Shown here piece after piece: positions 25,592 to 33,303 of a DNA stretch of 40,265 nt; positions within the stretch are counted from its first letter, which is position 1; each line of letters opens with the position of its first letter. Both the position numbers and the translations under genes were made by a program. Below the pieces are notes generated by a model. It was given only the letters and a program-made list of their open reading frames with translations, was not told the origin of the DNA and did not search any database. Source of the DNA: an uncultured Bacteroidaceae bacterium (GTDB lineage: Bacteria; Bacteroidota; Bacteroidia; Bacteroidales; Bacteroidaceae); the NCBI GenBank assembly GCA_905236985.1, contig CAJORF010000138.1, forward strand, positions 1 through 40,265, written 5' to 3'.

Positions 25592-28500
25592 CTACGATTT
25601 GACCTCGAAGGTGAGGTTGGGACATTGAATGTTGATATGGCGTGCCACGTCGATCTTCTCAGGATCGGGATCTGTGGCCACGACCTGCACATCAGGATGC
25701 ACGAGGGCAAAGACGTAGGCCAGCTCGCCCTGTCCACAGTTCGTGATGCGATGCTCTGTGCCGCCGTTCCAGTTGTCGATTTCTTCGGCATGGGTCAGGA
25801 TGTCCTTGAGACGACGCTTGGCCTCACTCGTCACGCTACGTACTTTATAGAGATACTGGTAGCGGACGTAGGGCACGACGGCAGCTGTTTTCTCCTGCTC
25901 CCGACGCAGTTCGGCGATGTGGTCGATGAAGAAGCGACGCAGCTGATTGGTCAGGGCGAGTGTCTCCGTCGCGGCATATTCCTCTGGCGTGATGCGCTTG
26001 CCGATCTCCATGTGCATGTGACCACGAGCCAACATGAAGCTACCCTTGGACAACACAGGTCCAAGACCCGTCAGGAACACGGGCAGGATATCGACACCAT
26101 ATGCCTTAGCCATGTGGAAAGCCCCCTGATGGAAACGATGAACCTTGAAATCCACGGAGCGCGTGCCCTCAGGGAAGGTGACGATGCTGTAGCCACGACG
26201 CAAGAGGTCTGAGACATGATCATGGATATGATCCATGCCTTCGCTGACCGGATAAAACTCTGCCGCACGCAGGATGAGGCCGTACAAGGGATTCTTCCAA
26301 ACCCATTCCTTGGTGAGGATGACGACCTTCGGCGCAATGCTCAGCACAGCCATCAGGTCGAGCTGCGACTGATGGTTGGCTATAATGATGGCCGGACGCT
26401 CCAACTTCTCGCCGTAGGGGTTGCTGACGGAGAATGATGTGCCAGGGACGTGGTGGATATTGAAACGGGCTATGCCGCAGAGCGTGCGATGGAAGAAGAG
26501 TTTCTTCGACTCGGTGTAACGTCCGAGGTGGCTCCACAGGAAGGCAAAAATCTGATAGAAGAAAGAAACGACGAGAAAATAAATGCCAATTGCCAACGAG
26601 AAGAGAAAACGCTCCAACGTCAGTGGAACACGACGCAGCTTGTCGCCCTCGCGAGTAATCCAACGATAGACCAACGGTGGTAGATAGAAAGCCATCAGCA
26701 CAACCGTGAACATGCCCACAATGACCACCTCGGCCAGCGAACGCATAGCAGGATGACGTGCAAAGATGAGTGTACCGATGCCGATGAACATGATCAGTGC
26801 GGACAGCGCAACGCTGTTCTTGTAGCTGCGCAGAACGGGGCGACCATAGGTGTGCTCATAGATAAGACCGTCGGTGATGAAGATGGTGTAGTCATCGCCT
26901 TGACCAAAGATGAAGGTGGCGAGGATGATGTTGACGATGTTGAACTGGATGCCGAGCAGCTGCATGAGACCTAAGATCCACACCCAACCCACAGCCAAAG
27001 GTAAGAAGGAGAGGAGGCTCAGCTCCATGCTACCGAAAGAGAGCCACAGGAAGAAGAAGACCACGAATCCACAAACGAAGCCAATGTAGTTGAAGTCATC
27101 GGAAAGGGTCGTGGCCAAGGTGCTCTGCACGTCGCTGCTGTCAAAGAGGAAGCCTTGTCCCTTCAGCCGCTCGCGCCAGCTGTCTTTCTCGACTGTGGTC
27201 ATCGGCTCGTCGCAGCTGACATAGTTGACAACGCGCTGCCCGGTGCCATCGGCAGCGGCAAGGACATACTGACCTCCCACAATGTCGGTGAGGGGAGCGA
27301 AATGGTCGTAGGGCTGAGGAGTCAGCTCCGTTTCTATCAGCGCAAGGAAAGGTGCAAAAGCCTGAGCGGAAAAGCCATAGCGTGCTCCCTCGCTCACTAA
27401 GGACTGACGGATCAGCACACCATGACGCTCCATCAATTTCTGCCAAAGGGCTATGGAATGACGCTGGCTATTCGTGGAGGGTACGATGTGCTGCAAACCC
27501 TTCACGCGCAGTCCCTCGCTGCGGAAACTGTCTGCCATCTGCTCTGCACGATAGAGGGCACTGTCCATCTCAGCAGCCTCAGCGACAGCTAACACGCCCG
27601 ATCCTGACGCCGACTCCAATCCGATACCCAGCAGCGAGACATTCTCCCGCTGGGCAGGAGTCATGTAGTTGATGTGCTGGAGATTGGTGTCAAAGGTGGT
27701 GTGAAGGCTGAACCAGAAGAGGATGCAGGTGATGAGGGTCATCGCCAAGAAGAACCAGCCGGAGCGCGTCCAGATAGCGAGACAAGGCACACGGTGCAAC
27801 GGCATCATCGACAGGAGGTCACGCGAAGGGCCATGAGCAGCACGGGGACTGCGATGTCCGATGAGCACAGGCAGGAACACAAGCACGAAGAGAATGGTGC
27901 AGAAAAGCACCAGAGCACCCATCATGCCGAGATCCTTCATCGCCTCAGCATCCATCCAAGCCAGACATGCGAAGGCACTGACGGTGGTGATGTTGCCCGT
28001 GAGCAATGGCGGCACCATGTCGGAGAGAGCCTTGCGGCGGTCAGGCTCATGGCGCAGGTGGTCGAAGAAGTGGAGGGGATAGTTGGCTGCGATGCCGATC
28101 AGCACCGATCCTGTGCCGAGCACAATCACAGAGAGCTGGTGGTGGTAGAAGCCCATGATGGCGATGGCGATGGCATAGCCTGTGGCAATGGACACCACCA
28201 TCCAGAAGATATCACCTATGCGGCGGAAGACATACCAAAGGAGAAGGCTGATGAGGATGATGCTCAAGATGCCTGCCATAACGCCGTCGTTGCGGATGCG
28301 GTCGGCATTGCTCACCGCGATCAGCGGGCCGCCGATGGCCGCCATACGCACTGACGGATGCTGCGCTTGCAGTTGCTCAAAGGTTCGTTCGAGAAGGGTG
28401 TTCAGATGACGGTTGTTGCCGCTCTCGCTATAGCCATAGGGGCTCACCACGAAACCAATGCCCGCCTGATGATCGGGAGTGAAGATATAACCGTCCTCGA

Positions 28501-29098
28501 TGACATAGCTCACATTGTCGCGCAACGTTTGCAACCGCCCTAAGATGGGAGAAAACAGATGTAGCGGGTCTTGCTGGATGGTCGAAGCGATGAAGCCAGC
28601 TGATGGCAGCAGCAGCGCCTGATGGTTGTCCTCCATAGCAGTAGCAATGTAGCCGGGCATCGAGAGCAGGCTATCGGCACGACGGTAGTCATCGTCGGTC
28701 AGGAGCAATGGAGCATTAACATGGATGAAGGAGATCATGTCTGCCACAAGCGACTCGTCAGTTTGCATCTGCAGTTCCTGGATGACACCTGCGGTATCGA
28801 CCTGATGAAGGACGCTTTCGAAGTCAGCCATAGCAGCGATGATGGAATCCATGCGCTCCTCATCGCTTACTGCAGGTGCCGAGGTGATGATGACAATGCG
28901 GTTCTGCTCGCTGATGCTCTGATAGACGGAGCTGTAGCGTGCAGATAGTTCGTCGGAAGTGAGGAAATCACCAATGTCCTCCTTCAACTGGATGCGTGAG
29001 GCAAGGAAAGCAGACACCAACAGCAAGCCTATCCATAGGATAAGCATCGGCCAGCGGCGGTGTGAGAACTTGTCGTAAATCCAGAGGAACGGGGACAT
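25592..29098 (-). CDS. MMPL/RND-type exporter fused to PlsC acyltransferase and a methyltransferase-like tail
   Basis: 1168 aa from ATG 29098 (MSPFLWIYDKF). A longer frame to 29164 would overlap the GT2 gene and is rejected. MMPL part (about 1-840): a first membrane helix near 15-35, two multi-helix blocks (about 255-420 and 645-840), and the proton-relay-like GQGDDYTIFITDG in the second block. PlsC part (about 880-1070): NHQSQLD at about 905 (the HxxxxD catalytic motif) and FPEGTRS at about 973. The last 90 residues resemble the start of a class I methyltransferase (NCGQGE, then TDPDPEKIDVARH) but stop after about half a domain. It probably flips or exports the finished polyene lipid and acylates it or its carrier at the inner membrane. 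Confidence 0.88.
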   Translation of the reverse strand: MSPFLWIYDKFSHRRWPMLILWIGLLLVSAFLASRIQLKEDIGDFLTSDELSARYSSVYQSISEQNRIVIITSAPAVSDEERMDSIIAAMADFESVLHQVDTAGVIQELQMQTDESLVADMISFIHVNAPLLLTDDDYRRADSLLSMPGYIATAMEDNHQALLLPSAGFIASTIQQDPLHLFSPILGRLQTLRDNVSYVIEDGYIFTPDHQAGIGFVVSPYGYSESGNNRHLNTLLERTFEQLQAQHPSVRMAAIGGPLIAVSNADRIRNDGVMAGILSIILISLLLWYVFRRIGDIFWMVVSIATGYAIAIAIMGFYHHQLSVIVLGTGSVLIGIAANYPLHFFDHLRHEPDRRKALSDMVPPLLTGNITTVSAFACLAWMDAEAMKDLGMMGALVLFCTILFVLVFLPVLIGHRSPRAAHGPSRDLLSMMPLHRVPCLAIWTRSGWFFLAMTLITCILFWFSLHTTFDTNLQHINYMTPAQRENVSLLGIGLESASGSGVLAVAEAAEMDSALYRAEQMADSFRSEGLRVKGLQHIVPSTNSQRHSIALWQKLMERHGVLIRQSLVSEGARYGFSAQAFAPFLALIETELTPQPYDHFAPLTDIVGGQYVLAAADGTGQRVVNYVSCDEPMTTVEKDSWRERLKGQGFLFDSSDVQSTLATTLSDDFNYIGFVCGFVVFFFLWLSFGSMELSLLSFLPLAVGWVWILGLMQLLGIQFNIVNIILATFIFGQGDDYTIFITDGLIYEHTYGRPVLRSYKNSVALSALIMFIGIGTLIFARHPAMRSLAEVVIVGMFTVVLMAFYLPPLVYRWITREGDKLRRVPLTLERFLFSLAIGIYFLVVSFFYQIFAFLWSHLGRYTESKKLFFHRTLCGIARFNIHHVPGTSFSVSNPYGEKLERPAIIIANHQSQLDLMAVLSIAPKVVILTKEWVWKNPLYGLILRAAEFYPVSEGMDHIHDHVSDLLRRGYSIVTFPEGTRSVDFKVHRFHQGAFHMAKAYGVDILPVFLTGLGPVLSKGSFMLARGHMHMEIGKRITPEEYAATETLALTNQLRRFFIDHIAELRREQEKTAAVVPYVRYQYLYKVRSVTSEAKRRLKDILTHAEEIDNWNGGTEHRITNCGQGELAYVFALVHPDVQVVATDPDPEKIDVARHINIQCPNLTFEVKS

Positions 29099-29120
29099 TA
29101 TATTGAATGAAAAGTGAAAA

Positions 29121-29855
29121 TTAGAGGCTGAAGAGCTTGTGGAGGAGCATACGGGGGCCGCCATAGAGGATGGCGAGGAAACAGAGGATGGTGTTCAGGC
29201 AGGTGATGCGCAGGAAGTCCAGCGTAGGACGGAAATGCGTGACACGTTCCTCAGGTGAGGGATAATAGACGCGGACTGGAACGGGAACGATAGGTGTGCC
29301 ACGCCAAGCGGTGAACACCAAGAGTTCCAGTTCAGCCTCGTAGCGGGCTGTGAGGATACGCAGGCCACCAATACCGTTGAGCGGATAGAGACGGAAGCCT
29401 GTCTGGGTGTCAGGTATGCGACGCAGCGTCTGCACCGTGAACCAGAAGTTGCTGAACTTATTGGCAAAGACACTACCACCAGGCATATTCTCGTCATCGA
29501 ACCCGCGACTACCCACAATCAGCGCATCAGGCTGCCGGCGCGAGGCTTCAATCAGCAGAGGGGCATCCTCGGGGAAGTGCTGACCATCGGCATCGAGTGT
29601 TAGTACGTGCGTACACCCGTGCGCCCGCGCGTACAAAAAACCCGCCTTGAGTGCTCCTCCCTTACCACGGTTGTCAGCATAGCTCACCATTTGGAAGCTC
29701 ACCTCTTTGCTAAGTGCCTGAAGACGAGCAAGTGTATCGTCAGTGCTGCCGTCGTTGACCACTATGACATCCGGCCACACCGCTGCACTGCGACGTACGA
29801 CATCACAGACCGTATGGGCATTGTTGTATGTGGGGATGAGTATGGTCAGTTTCAT
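29121..29855 (-). CDS. Family 2 glycosyltransferase
   Basis: 244 aa starting MKLTILIPTYNN. An open frame extends upstream to 29930 but overlaps the hotdog gene, and the GT-A fold begins at the chosen ATG. Sugar-nucleotide and metal sites are VVNDGSTDDT (32-41) and LDADGQH (87-93), as in DPM1-like enzymes. C-terminal residues (about 195-240) are hydrophobic and could touch the membrane. It likely adds a sugar to the polyene or to a polyprenyl/lipid acceptor. Confidence 0.9.
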   Translation of the reverse strand: MKLTILIPTYNNAHTVCDVVRRSAAVWPDVIVVNDGSTDDTLARLQALSKEVSFQMVSYADNRGKGGALKAGFLYARAHGCTHVLTLDADGQHFPEDAPLLIEASRRQPDALIVGSRGFDDENMPGGSVFANKFSNFWFTVQTLRRIPDTQTGFRLYPLNGIGGLRILTARYEAELELLVFTAWRGTPIVPVPVRVYYPSPEERVTHFRPTLDFLRITCLNTILCFLAILYGGPRMLLHKLFSL

Positions 29856-29863
29856 GGGCAGTG

Positions 29864-30238
29864 CTATTGTTTGGATGACAGAACGAGGTTCATCTTCGTG
29901 AACGAGACATCCCCTCCCTTCAGCATACAATGCACGCTGTAGCCGCTGTCGGTCGCCTGGATGCGTGAGAGCTGAATGTCTATCGTGGCATTGTCGATGG
30001 GCGAGATGATATTCATATATTTGATGTTATTGATATGCGAGACACGCAGCGGCTCACCCTTCATACTGGACATCAGTTCCTCAATCATTCTCATCTGGCA
30101 GACTCCAGGCGTGATGGGATTGCCTGGGAAGTGAGCCTTAAAAATGTAATGGTCAGGATTCAGCGTGACCGTATATGTTGCCGCCGTGTCGCTTATCTGT
30201 GAAGCCATCACGCGGAAAAATTCGTCCAAGAGTTTCAT
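29864..30238 (-). CDS. FabZ/ApeI-like hotdog protein, catalytic acid apparently missing
   Basis: 124 aa. The motif AHFPGNPITPGVCQ (35-48) gives catalytic H36. In FabZ the glutamate comes four residues after PGV; here that position is R50. Acidic residues E53 and E54 are close but shifted. Bacteroidota APE/flexirubin hotdogs often show this pattern as far as I recall, so it may be a natural subfamily, not a dead enzyme. It would dehydrate 3-hydroxyacyl-ACP, or bind or hydrolyse an acyl chain. It overlaps the preceding gene by 4 bases. Confidence 0.82.
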   Translation of the reverse strand: MKLLDEFFRVMASQISDTAATYTVTLNPDHYIFKAHFPGNPITPGVCQMRMIEELMSSMKGEPLRVSHINNIKYMNIISPIDNATIDIQLSRIQATDSGYSVHCMLKGGDVSFTKMNLVLSSKQ

Positions 30239-30693
30239 GGTGCTGTCTGTTCAGGGAGTTGTTCGAAGGAATAAGTGATGCCGTATCTACGGTCGTGCAG
30301 AGTCATGGAGTCTGGCAGATGAAGGTCGAGCGACCGTTTCCTGCCGAGCTTGACATCCTTGTCAGCCGCCAGCACTTTCAGGTCAGCGCGCAGCACCTTG
30401 CGGATGTACCAGCGATCCATGGGTTTCATGACGTTGAACACTTTCACCTTGTTGTTTTTACACTCGAAATCGAAGGCGCGAAGTCCAAACTCGTTCACGA
30501 CTGTGCCAACCAACCCAGCATCGGTCTTGCGTACGATACAGATGGCTGTCAGCGTCATGGAGCCGCGCTCCAGGGTCATACTCCACTGCGCCCGTTCGTT
30601 GCCGGAGAGCAGGAACGGGTGTGTTTGTTGCGCCTTAAGCGGCAGTATGCCACTACAGAGGCAGAGGATGATCCAAAGAATATGTCTTCGCAC
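30235..30693 (-). CDS. Small exported protein, LolA-like
   Basis: 152 aa with signal peptide 1-21 (IILCLCSGILPLKA). The mature part is beta-rich: WSMTLERGSMTLTAICIVRK pattern (W-M-L---S-TLT-ICIV), VNEFGLRAFDF, and NVMKPMDRWYIRKVLR. Such proteins recur in aryl-polyene/flexirubin clusters next to hotdog and MMPL genes, and may carry the hydrophobic product across the periplasm. The LolA resemblance is in overall shape only. It has a 14-base gap to the KS gene upstream. Confidence 0.75.
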   Translation of the reverse strand: MRRHILWIILCLCSGILPLKAQQTHPFLLSGNERAQWSMTLERGSMTLTAICIVRKTDAGLVGTVVNEFGLRAFDFECKNNKVKVFNVMKPMDRWYIRKVLRADLKVLAADKDVKLGRKRSLDLHLPDSMTLHDRRYGITYSFEQLPEQTAP

Positions 30694-30707
30694 AGTTTGT
30701 CTGATTC

Positions 30708-32951
30708 TTAAGCTTTTTCCAAGAGGGTGAATGTGTAGTCCTTATCGCCGCTCAGATTCATCACCAAGAGGCGTTCGAGCTGATCGGGGCATCTGAACCC
30801 AGGGACGAGCATCGTCTCAGGAACCATCTGACGATGAAGCAGATGAGCTGCTGCATAGACACCGAGTCCGTAGGCACTGTAGCTCTCGCCAAAGATATTT
30901 TTGTACTGCAACAGGGTGGGCCGACCTGAACGCGAGAGGATATCCACCACAGGTGATGTCTCCTTAGATATAAAAGGTGTCACGATGGCATCGACATCAC
31001 CGATTTCATTGGCAATACGCTCAATGGTCTCACCCGAAGGACGATAACAACGGCGAACGAGCGACAGACGACAAAGCGCATCGACGGATGGTTGGGCATC
31101 GAGCATCAGGCTGACAGCCGTCTCACCTGCCACTTGTCCTGGCTGCCCCAGATAACCTGCCTTGCGGAGCAGACCAAAGTACTGGGGTGTCATCTCGTCA
31201 TGTCCACCGACAAGTGCCGTGCGGATGCGCCCAAGCTGGAGTTGCATCCAAGCATCCTCCAGAGCGCAGTCGAAGGATGCTTCCTTGTGGGCGTAAGTGG
31301 CATTGTAGCCGTGAGAATGTGTGTGGATGCTGACGAGGGAGCTGATGGTGTTGTGCGTCGATTGCATAAAAGGCGTGGGCTTACAGTTCTCCTCGCCCTC
31401 TGTGCAGAGGTGCATCAACAAGATCTCTGTGTTCTCAATACATCCGAGTCCCGTGCCCGTGATGATGGCATCGGGATGTTCCACTCCACTGACTTTCATT
31501 GCCGTCAACGAAGTCGCCAAGGCGCGCTTGAGCAGCTTGCCCATACGACGCGACTCACCTGGAGAGAGCCACTGCTTGAAATCGACGTCAAGCGAGCGCA
31601 CATAGGGTTCCTCATAGAGGATGGGCGATTCCATCCACGCCTCACTGAGTCCTTCCTGAATGGAGACCTGAGTAGCGGCGGTGATGAAGATGGGAGCCTC
31701 TACACCCACCCTCCCTGCTAGGGAGGGAGCAGAATGTGTTAAGCGGGCGTCCGCGTTGTGCGGGTGACCTAAGACTAATGAACTGTCATTGCCGCCGAAG
31801 CCGAACGAGTTGCAGAGGACGTGACGCAGAGGACGCTGCGGCGTAGGATCCATGACGGGCGTGATGCCGTCGGGCATCTGATGCTTCCATCCGAGGTTCA
31901 CGGGCAGGAACTGCTCCTGCAATGCCAACAGACAGATCACCGTCTCGATGCTGCCAGATACGCTGGTGGTGTGTCCTGTGAACGACTTGGTGCTGCTGAC
32001 TGGCGGCAGTGCATCACCGAACAGGCGCATCATTGCCTGACTCTCGCTGGAGTCGTTGTTGGGTGTGCCTGTGCCGTGGGCATTGATGTAGTTGATGTCC
32101 GAAGGTTGAAGACCAGCATCTGTCAGTGCTTCCTTCATCGCCAAAAACGCTCCTTCGCCATCGGGCGAGGATGCCGTCTGGTGGTAGGCATCGCAGGCAT
32201 TGCCATAACCTTCGAGCACTGCGATGGGTTTCACACCGCGCCGCTGTGCAGAAGCAGCAGTCTCGATGACCAGGAAGGCTGCGCCTTCGCCCAAGTTCAG
32301 ACCCGCTCGCGTCTCGTCGAACGGACGACATTGCTCCTCATCGAGAATCATCAATGAGTTGAAGCCGTTGAGATGGAACTTGGTGAGACATTCGCTACCG
32401 CCGACAACAGCTATCTCATGAAGACCGCTACGAAGCACATTGGCTCCGTTGATGATGGCATTGGCTGCCGACGAACATGCGGTGGAGAGCGTCGAAACAG
32501 AGGCAAAGGGGCCATAGTAATCGGCTGTGCCTTCGGTCGATGCGCCACAGTCGTGCTGCGAGATATAGTCGTTGTGAAGGTCGTTGTGGAGGAAATCAAG
32601 GTAGTACTGCTCACTCATGTCCATACCGCCCACGGTGGTCGCGAAGACGAAAGCAGCCTGTGCGCGATCCTCATCTGTCAGCTGCGCCTGTTCCAAGGCT
32701 TGTCCTAAAGCCATGATGCCCATGAGTTGCGTGCGTGTGCGCGGCTGTCCCTCAGGAATACCTAAGCGAGCGGCCATCTCATCGGTAGATATCTGCACTT
32801 CAGCCACAGGAAACTCGCAATGGTCGGTCTTCAGGAAACGAAGCGCACCAATGCCCGTCTTGCCTGCACGCAACGACGCCAAGGTTTCGGAACAATCCAA
32901 ACCTATGGCGGAGACTATACCCATGCCTGTAATCAGGATCGGCTCATTCAT
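30708..32951 (-). CDS. Ketosynthase fused to a chain-length-factor-like ketosynthase domain
   Basis: 747 aa. KS domain (1-395): C159 in STACSS, H292 in NAHGTGTP, H327 in KSFTGH; a full catalytic triad. The second domain (about 420-747) is a short KS-like (Ketoacyl-synt_2 type). Its expected Cys position lies in the GYNATYAHKEASF region, where no Cys aligns, and it has no NAHGT motif, so it is likely inactive and acts like a chain-length factor (CLF). The linker (407-420) is SAPSLAGRVGVEA, encoded by a GC-rich palindromic repeat. In related clusters the two parts are usually separate genes, so a KS:CLF pair appears here as one polypeptide. It would extend the polyene chain. Confidence 0.88.
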   Translation of the reverse strand: MNEPILITGMGIVSAIGLDCSETLASLRAGKTGIGALRFLKTDHCEFPVAEVQISTDEMAARLGIPEGQPRTRTQLMGIMALGQALEQAQLTDEDRAQAAFVFATTVGGMDMSEQYYLDFLHNDLHNDYISQHDCGASTEGTADYYGPFASVSTLSTACSSAANAIINGANVLRSGLHEIAVVGGSECLTKFHLNGFNSLMILDEEQCRPFDETRAGLNLGEGAAFLVIETAASAQRRGVKPIAVLEGYGNACDAYHQTASSPDGEGAFLAMKEALTDAGLQPSDINYINAHGTGTPNNDSSESQAMMRLFGDALPPVSSTKSFTGHTTSVSGSIETVICLLALQEQFLPVNLGWKHQMPDGITPVMDPTPQRPLRHVLCNSFGFGGNDSSLVLGHPHNADARLTHSAPSLAGRVGVEAPIFITAATQVSIQEGLSEAWMESPILYEEPYVRSLDVDFKQWLSPGESRRMGKLLKRALATSLTAMKVSGVEHPDAIITGTGLGCIENTEILLMHLCTEGEENCKPTPFMQSTHNTISSLVSIHTHSHGYNATYAHKEASFDCALEDAWMQLQLGRIRTALVGGHDEMTPQYFGLLRKAGYLGQPGQVAGETAVSLMLDAQPSVDALCRLSLVRRCYRPSGETIERIANEIGDVDAIVTPFISKETSPVVDILSRSGRPTLLQYKNIFGESYSAYGLGVYAAAHLLHRQMVPETMLVPGFRCPDQLERLLVMNLSGDKDYTFTLLEKA
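31693..31735. repeat. GC-rich palindromic repeat at the KS/CLF junction
   Basis: CTCCCT (31711-31716) with AGGGAG (31720-31725) around GCT; on the minus strand GGGTGGGTGTAGAGGC follows. It aligns over about 38 bases with the copy at 19806-19845. It codes exactly the linker between the two KS-type domains. Confidence 0.8.
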
Positions 32952-33011
32952 TGGACAATATTTCGTTTTTTCAATGGGACATTATTCTCAATCAGACGCG
33001 ATTGACAAAGC

Positions 33012-33269
33012 TTACTTGGTTCGATTCTCGCTGATGAACTGTGCCATCACGCTGACGCTCTTGAAGATCTCCTTGCCTTCAGCAGGATTCTTAAGCTTGA
33101 TGCCGTACTCTTTCTCCATCATGACGATGAGCTCCAGAGCATCGATGCTGTCCAGACCGAGTCCTTCGCCAAACAGAGGAGCGTCGTTTTCGATGTCTTC
33201 AGGTGTGACGTCTTCGAGGTTGAGCACCTCGATGATTTTTCCTTTGAGATCTTGAATCAATTCTTCCAT
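33012..33269 (-). CDS. Acyl carrier protein (85 aa)
   Basis: A small acidic helical protein with the phosphopantetheine site S41 in GLDSIDALEL. It carries growing acyl chains in the polyene pathway. It lies between the two KS fusions (60 bases before one, 34 bases after the other). The second ACP at 36789-37031 has the sequence GVDSLDFVD at its site, so the two probably have different roles (chain growth versus starter loading). Confidence 0.95.
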   Translation of the reverse strand: MEELIQDLKGKIIEVLNLEDVTPEDIENDAPLFGEGLGLDSIDALELIVMMEKEYGIKLKNPAEGKEIFKSVSVMAQFISENRTK

Positions 33270-33303
33270 AATGAAATGAGTTATTAGGTTTGTGAGTTGT
33301 ATG

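Noticed and set aside
29099-29164. Longer N-terminus for the MMPL fusion protein
   Set aside because: It overlaps the end of the GT2 gene by 44 bases and has a Ser-rich, non-family sequence; ATG 29098 begins the normal transporter start.
29856-29930. Longer N-terminus for the glycosyltransferase
   Set aside because: The extra residues overlap the hotdog gene, and the GT-A fold starts at MKLTILIPTY.
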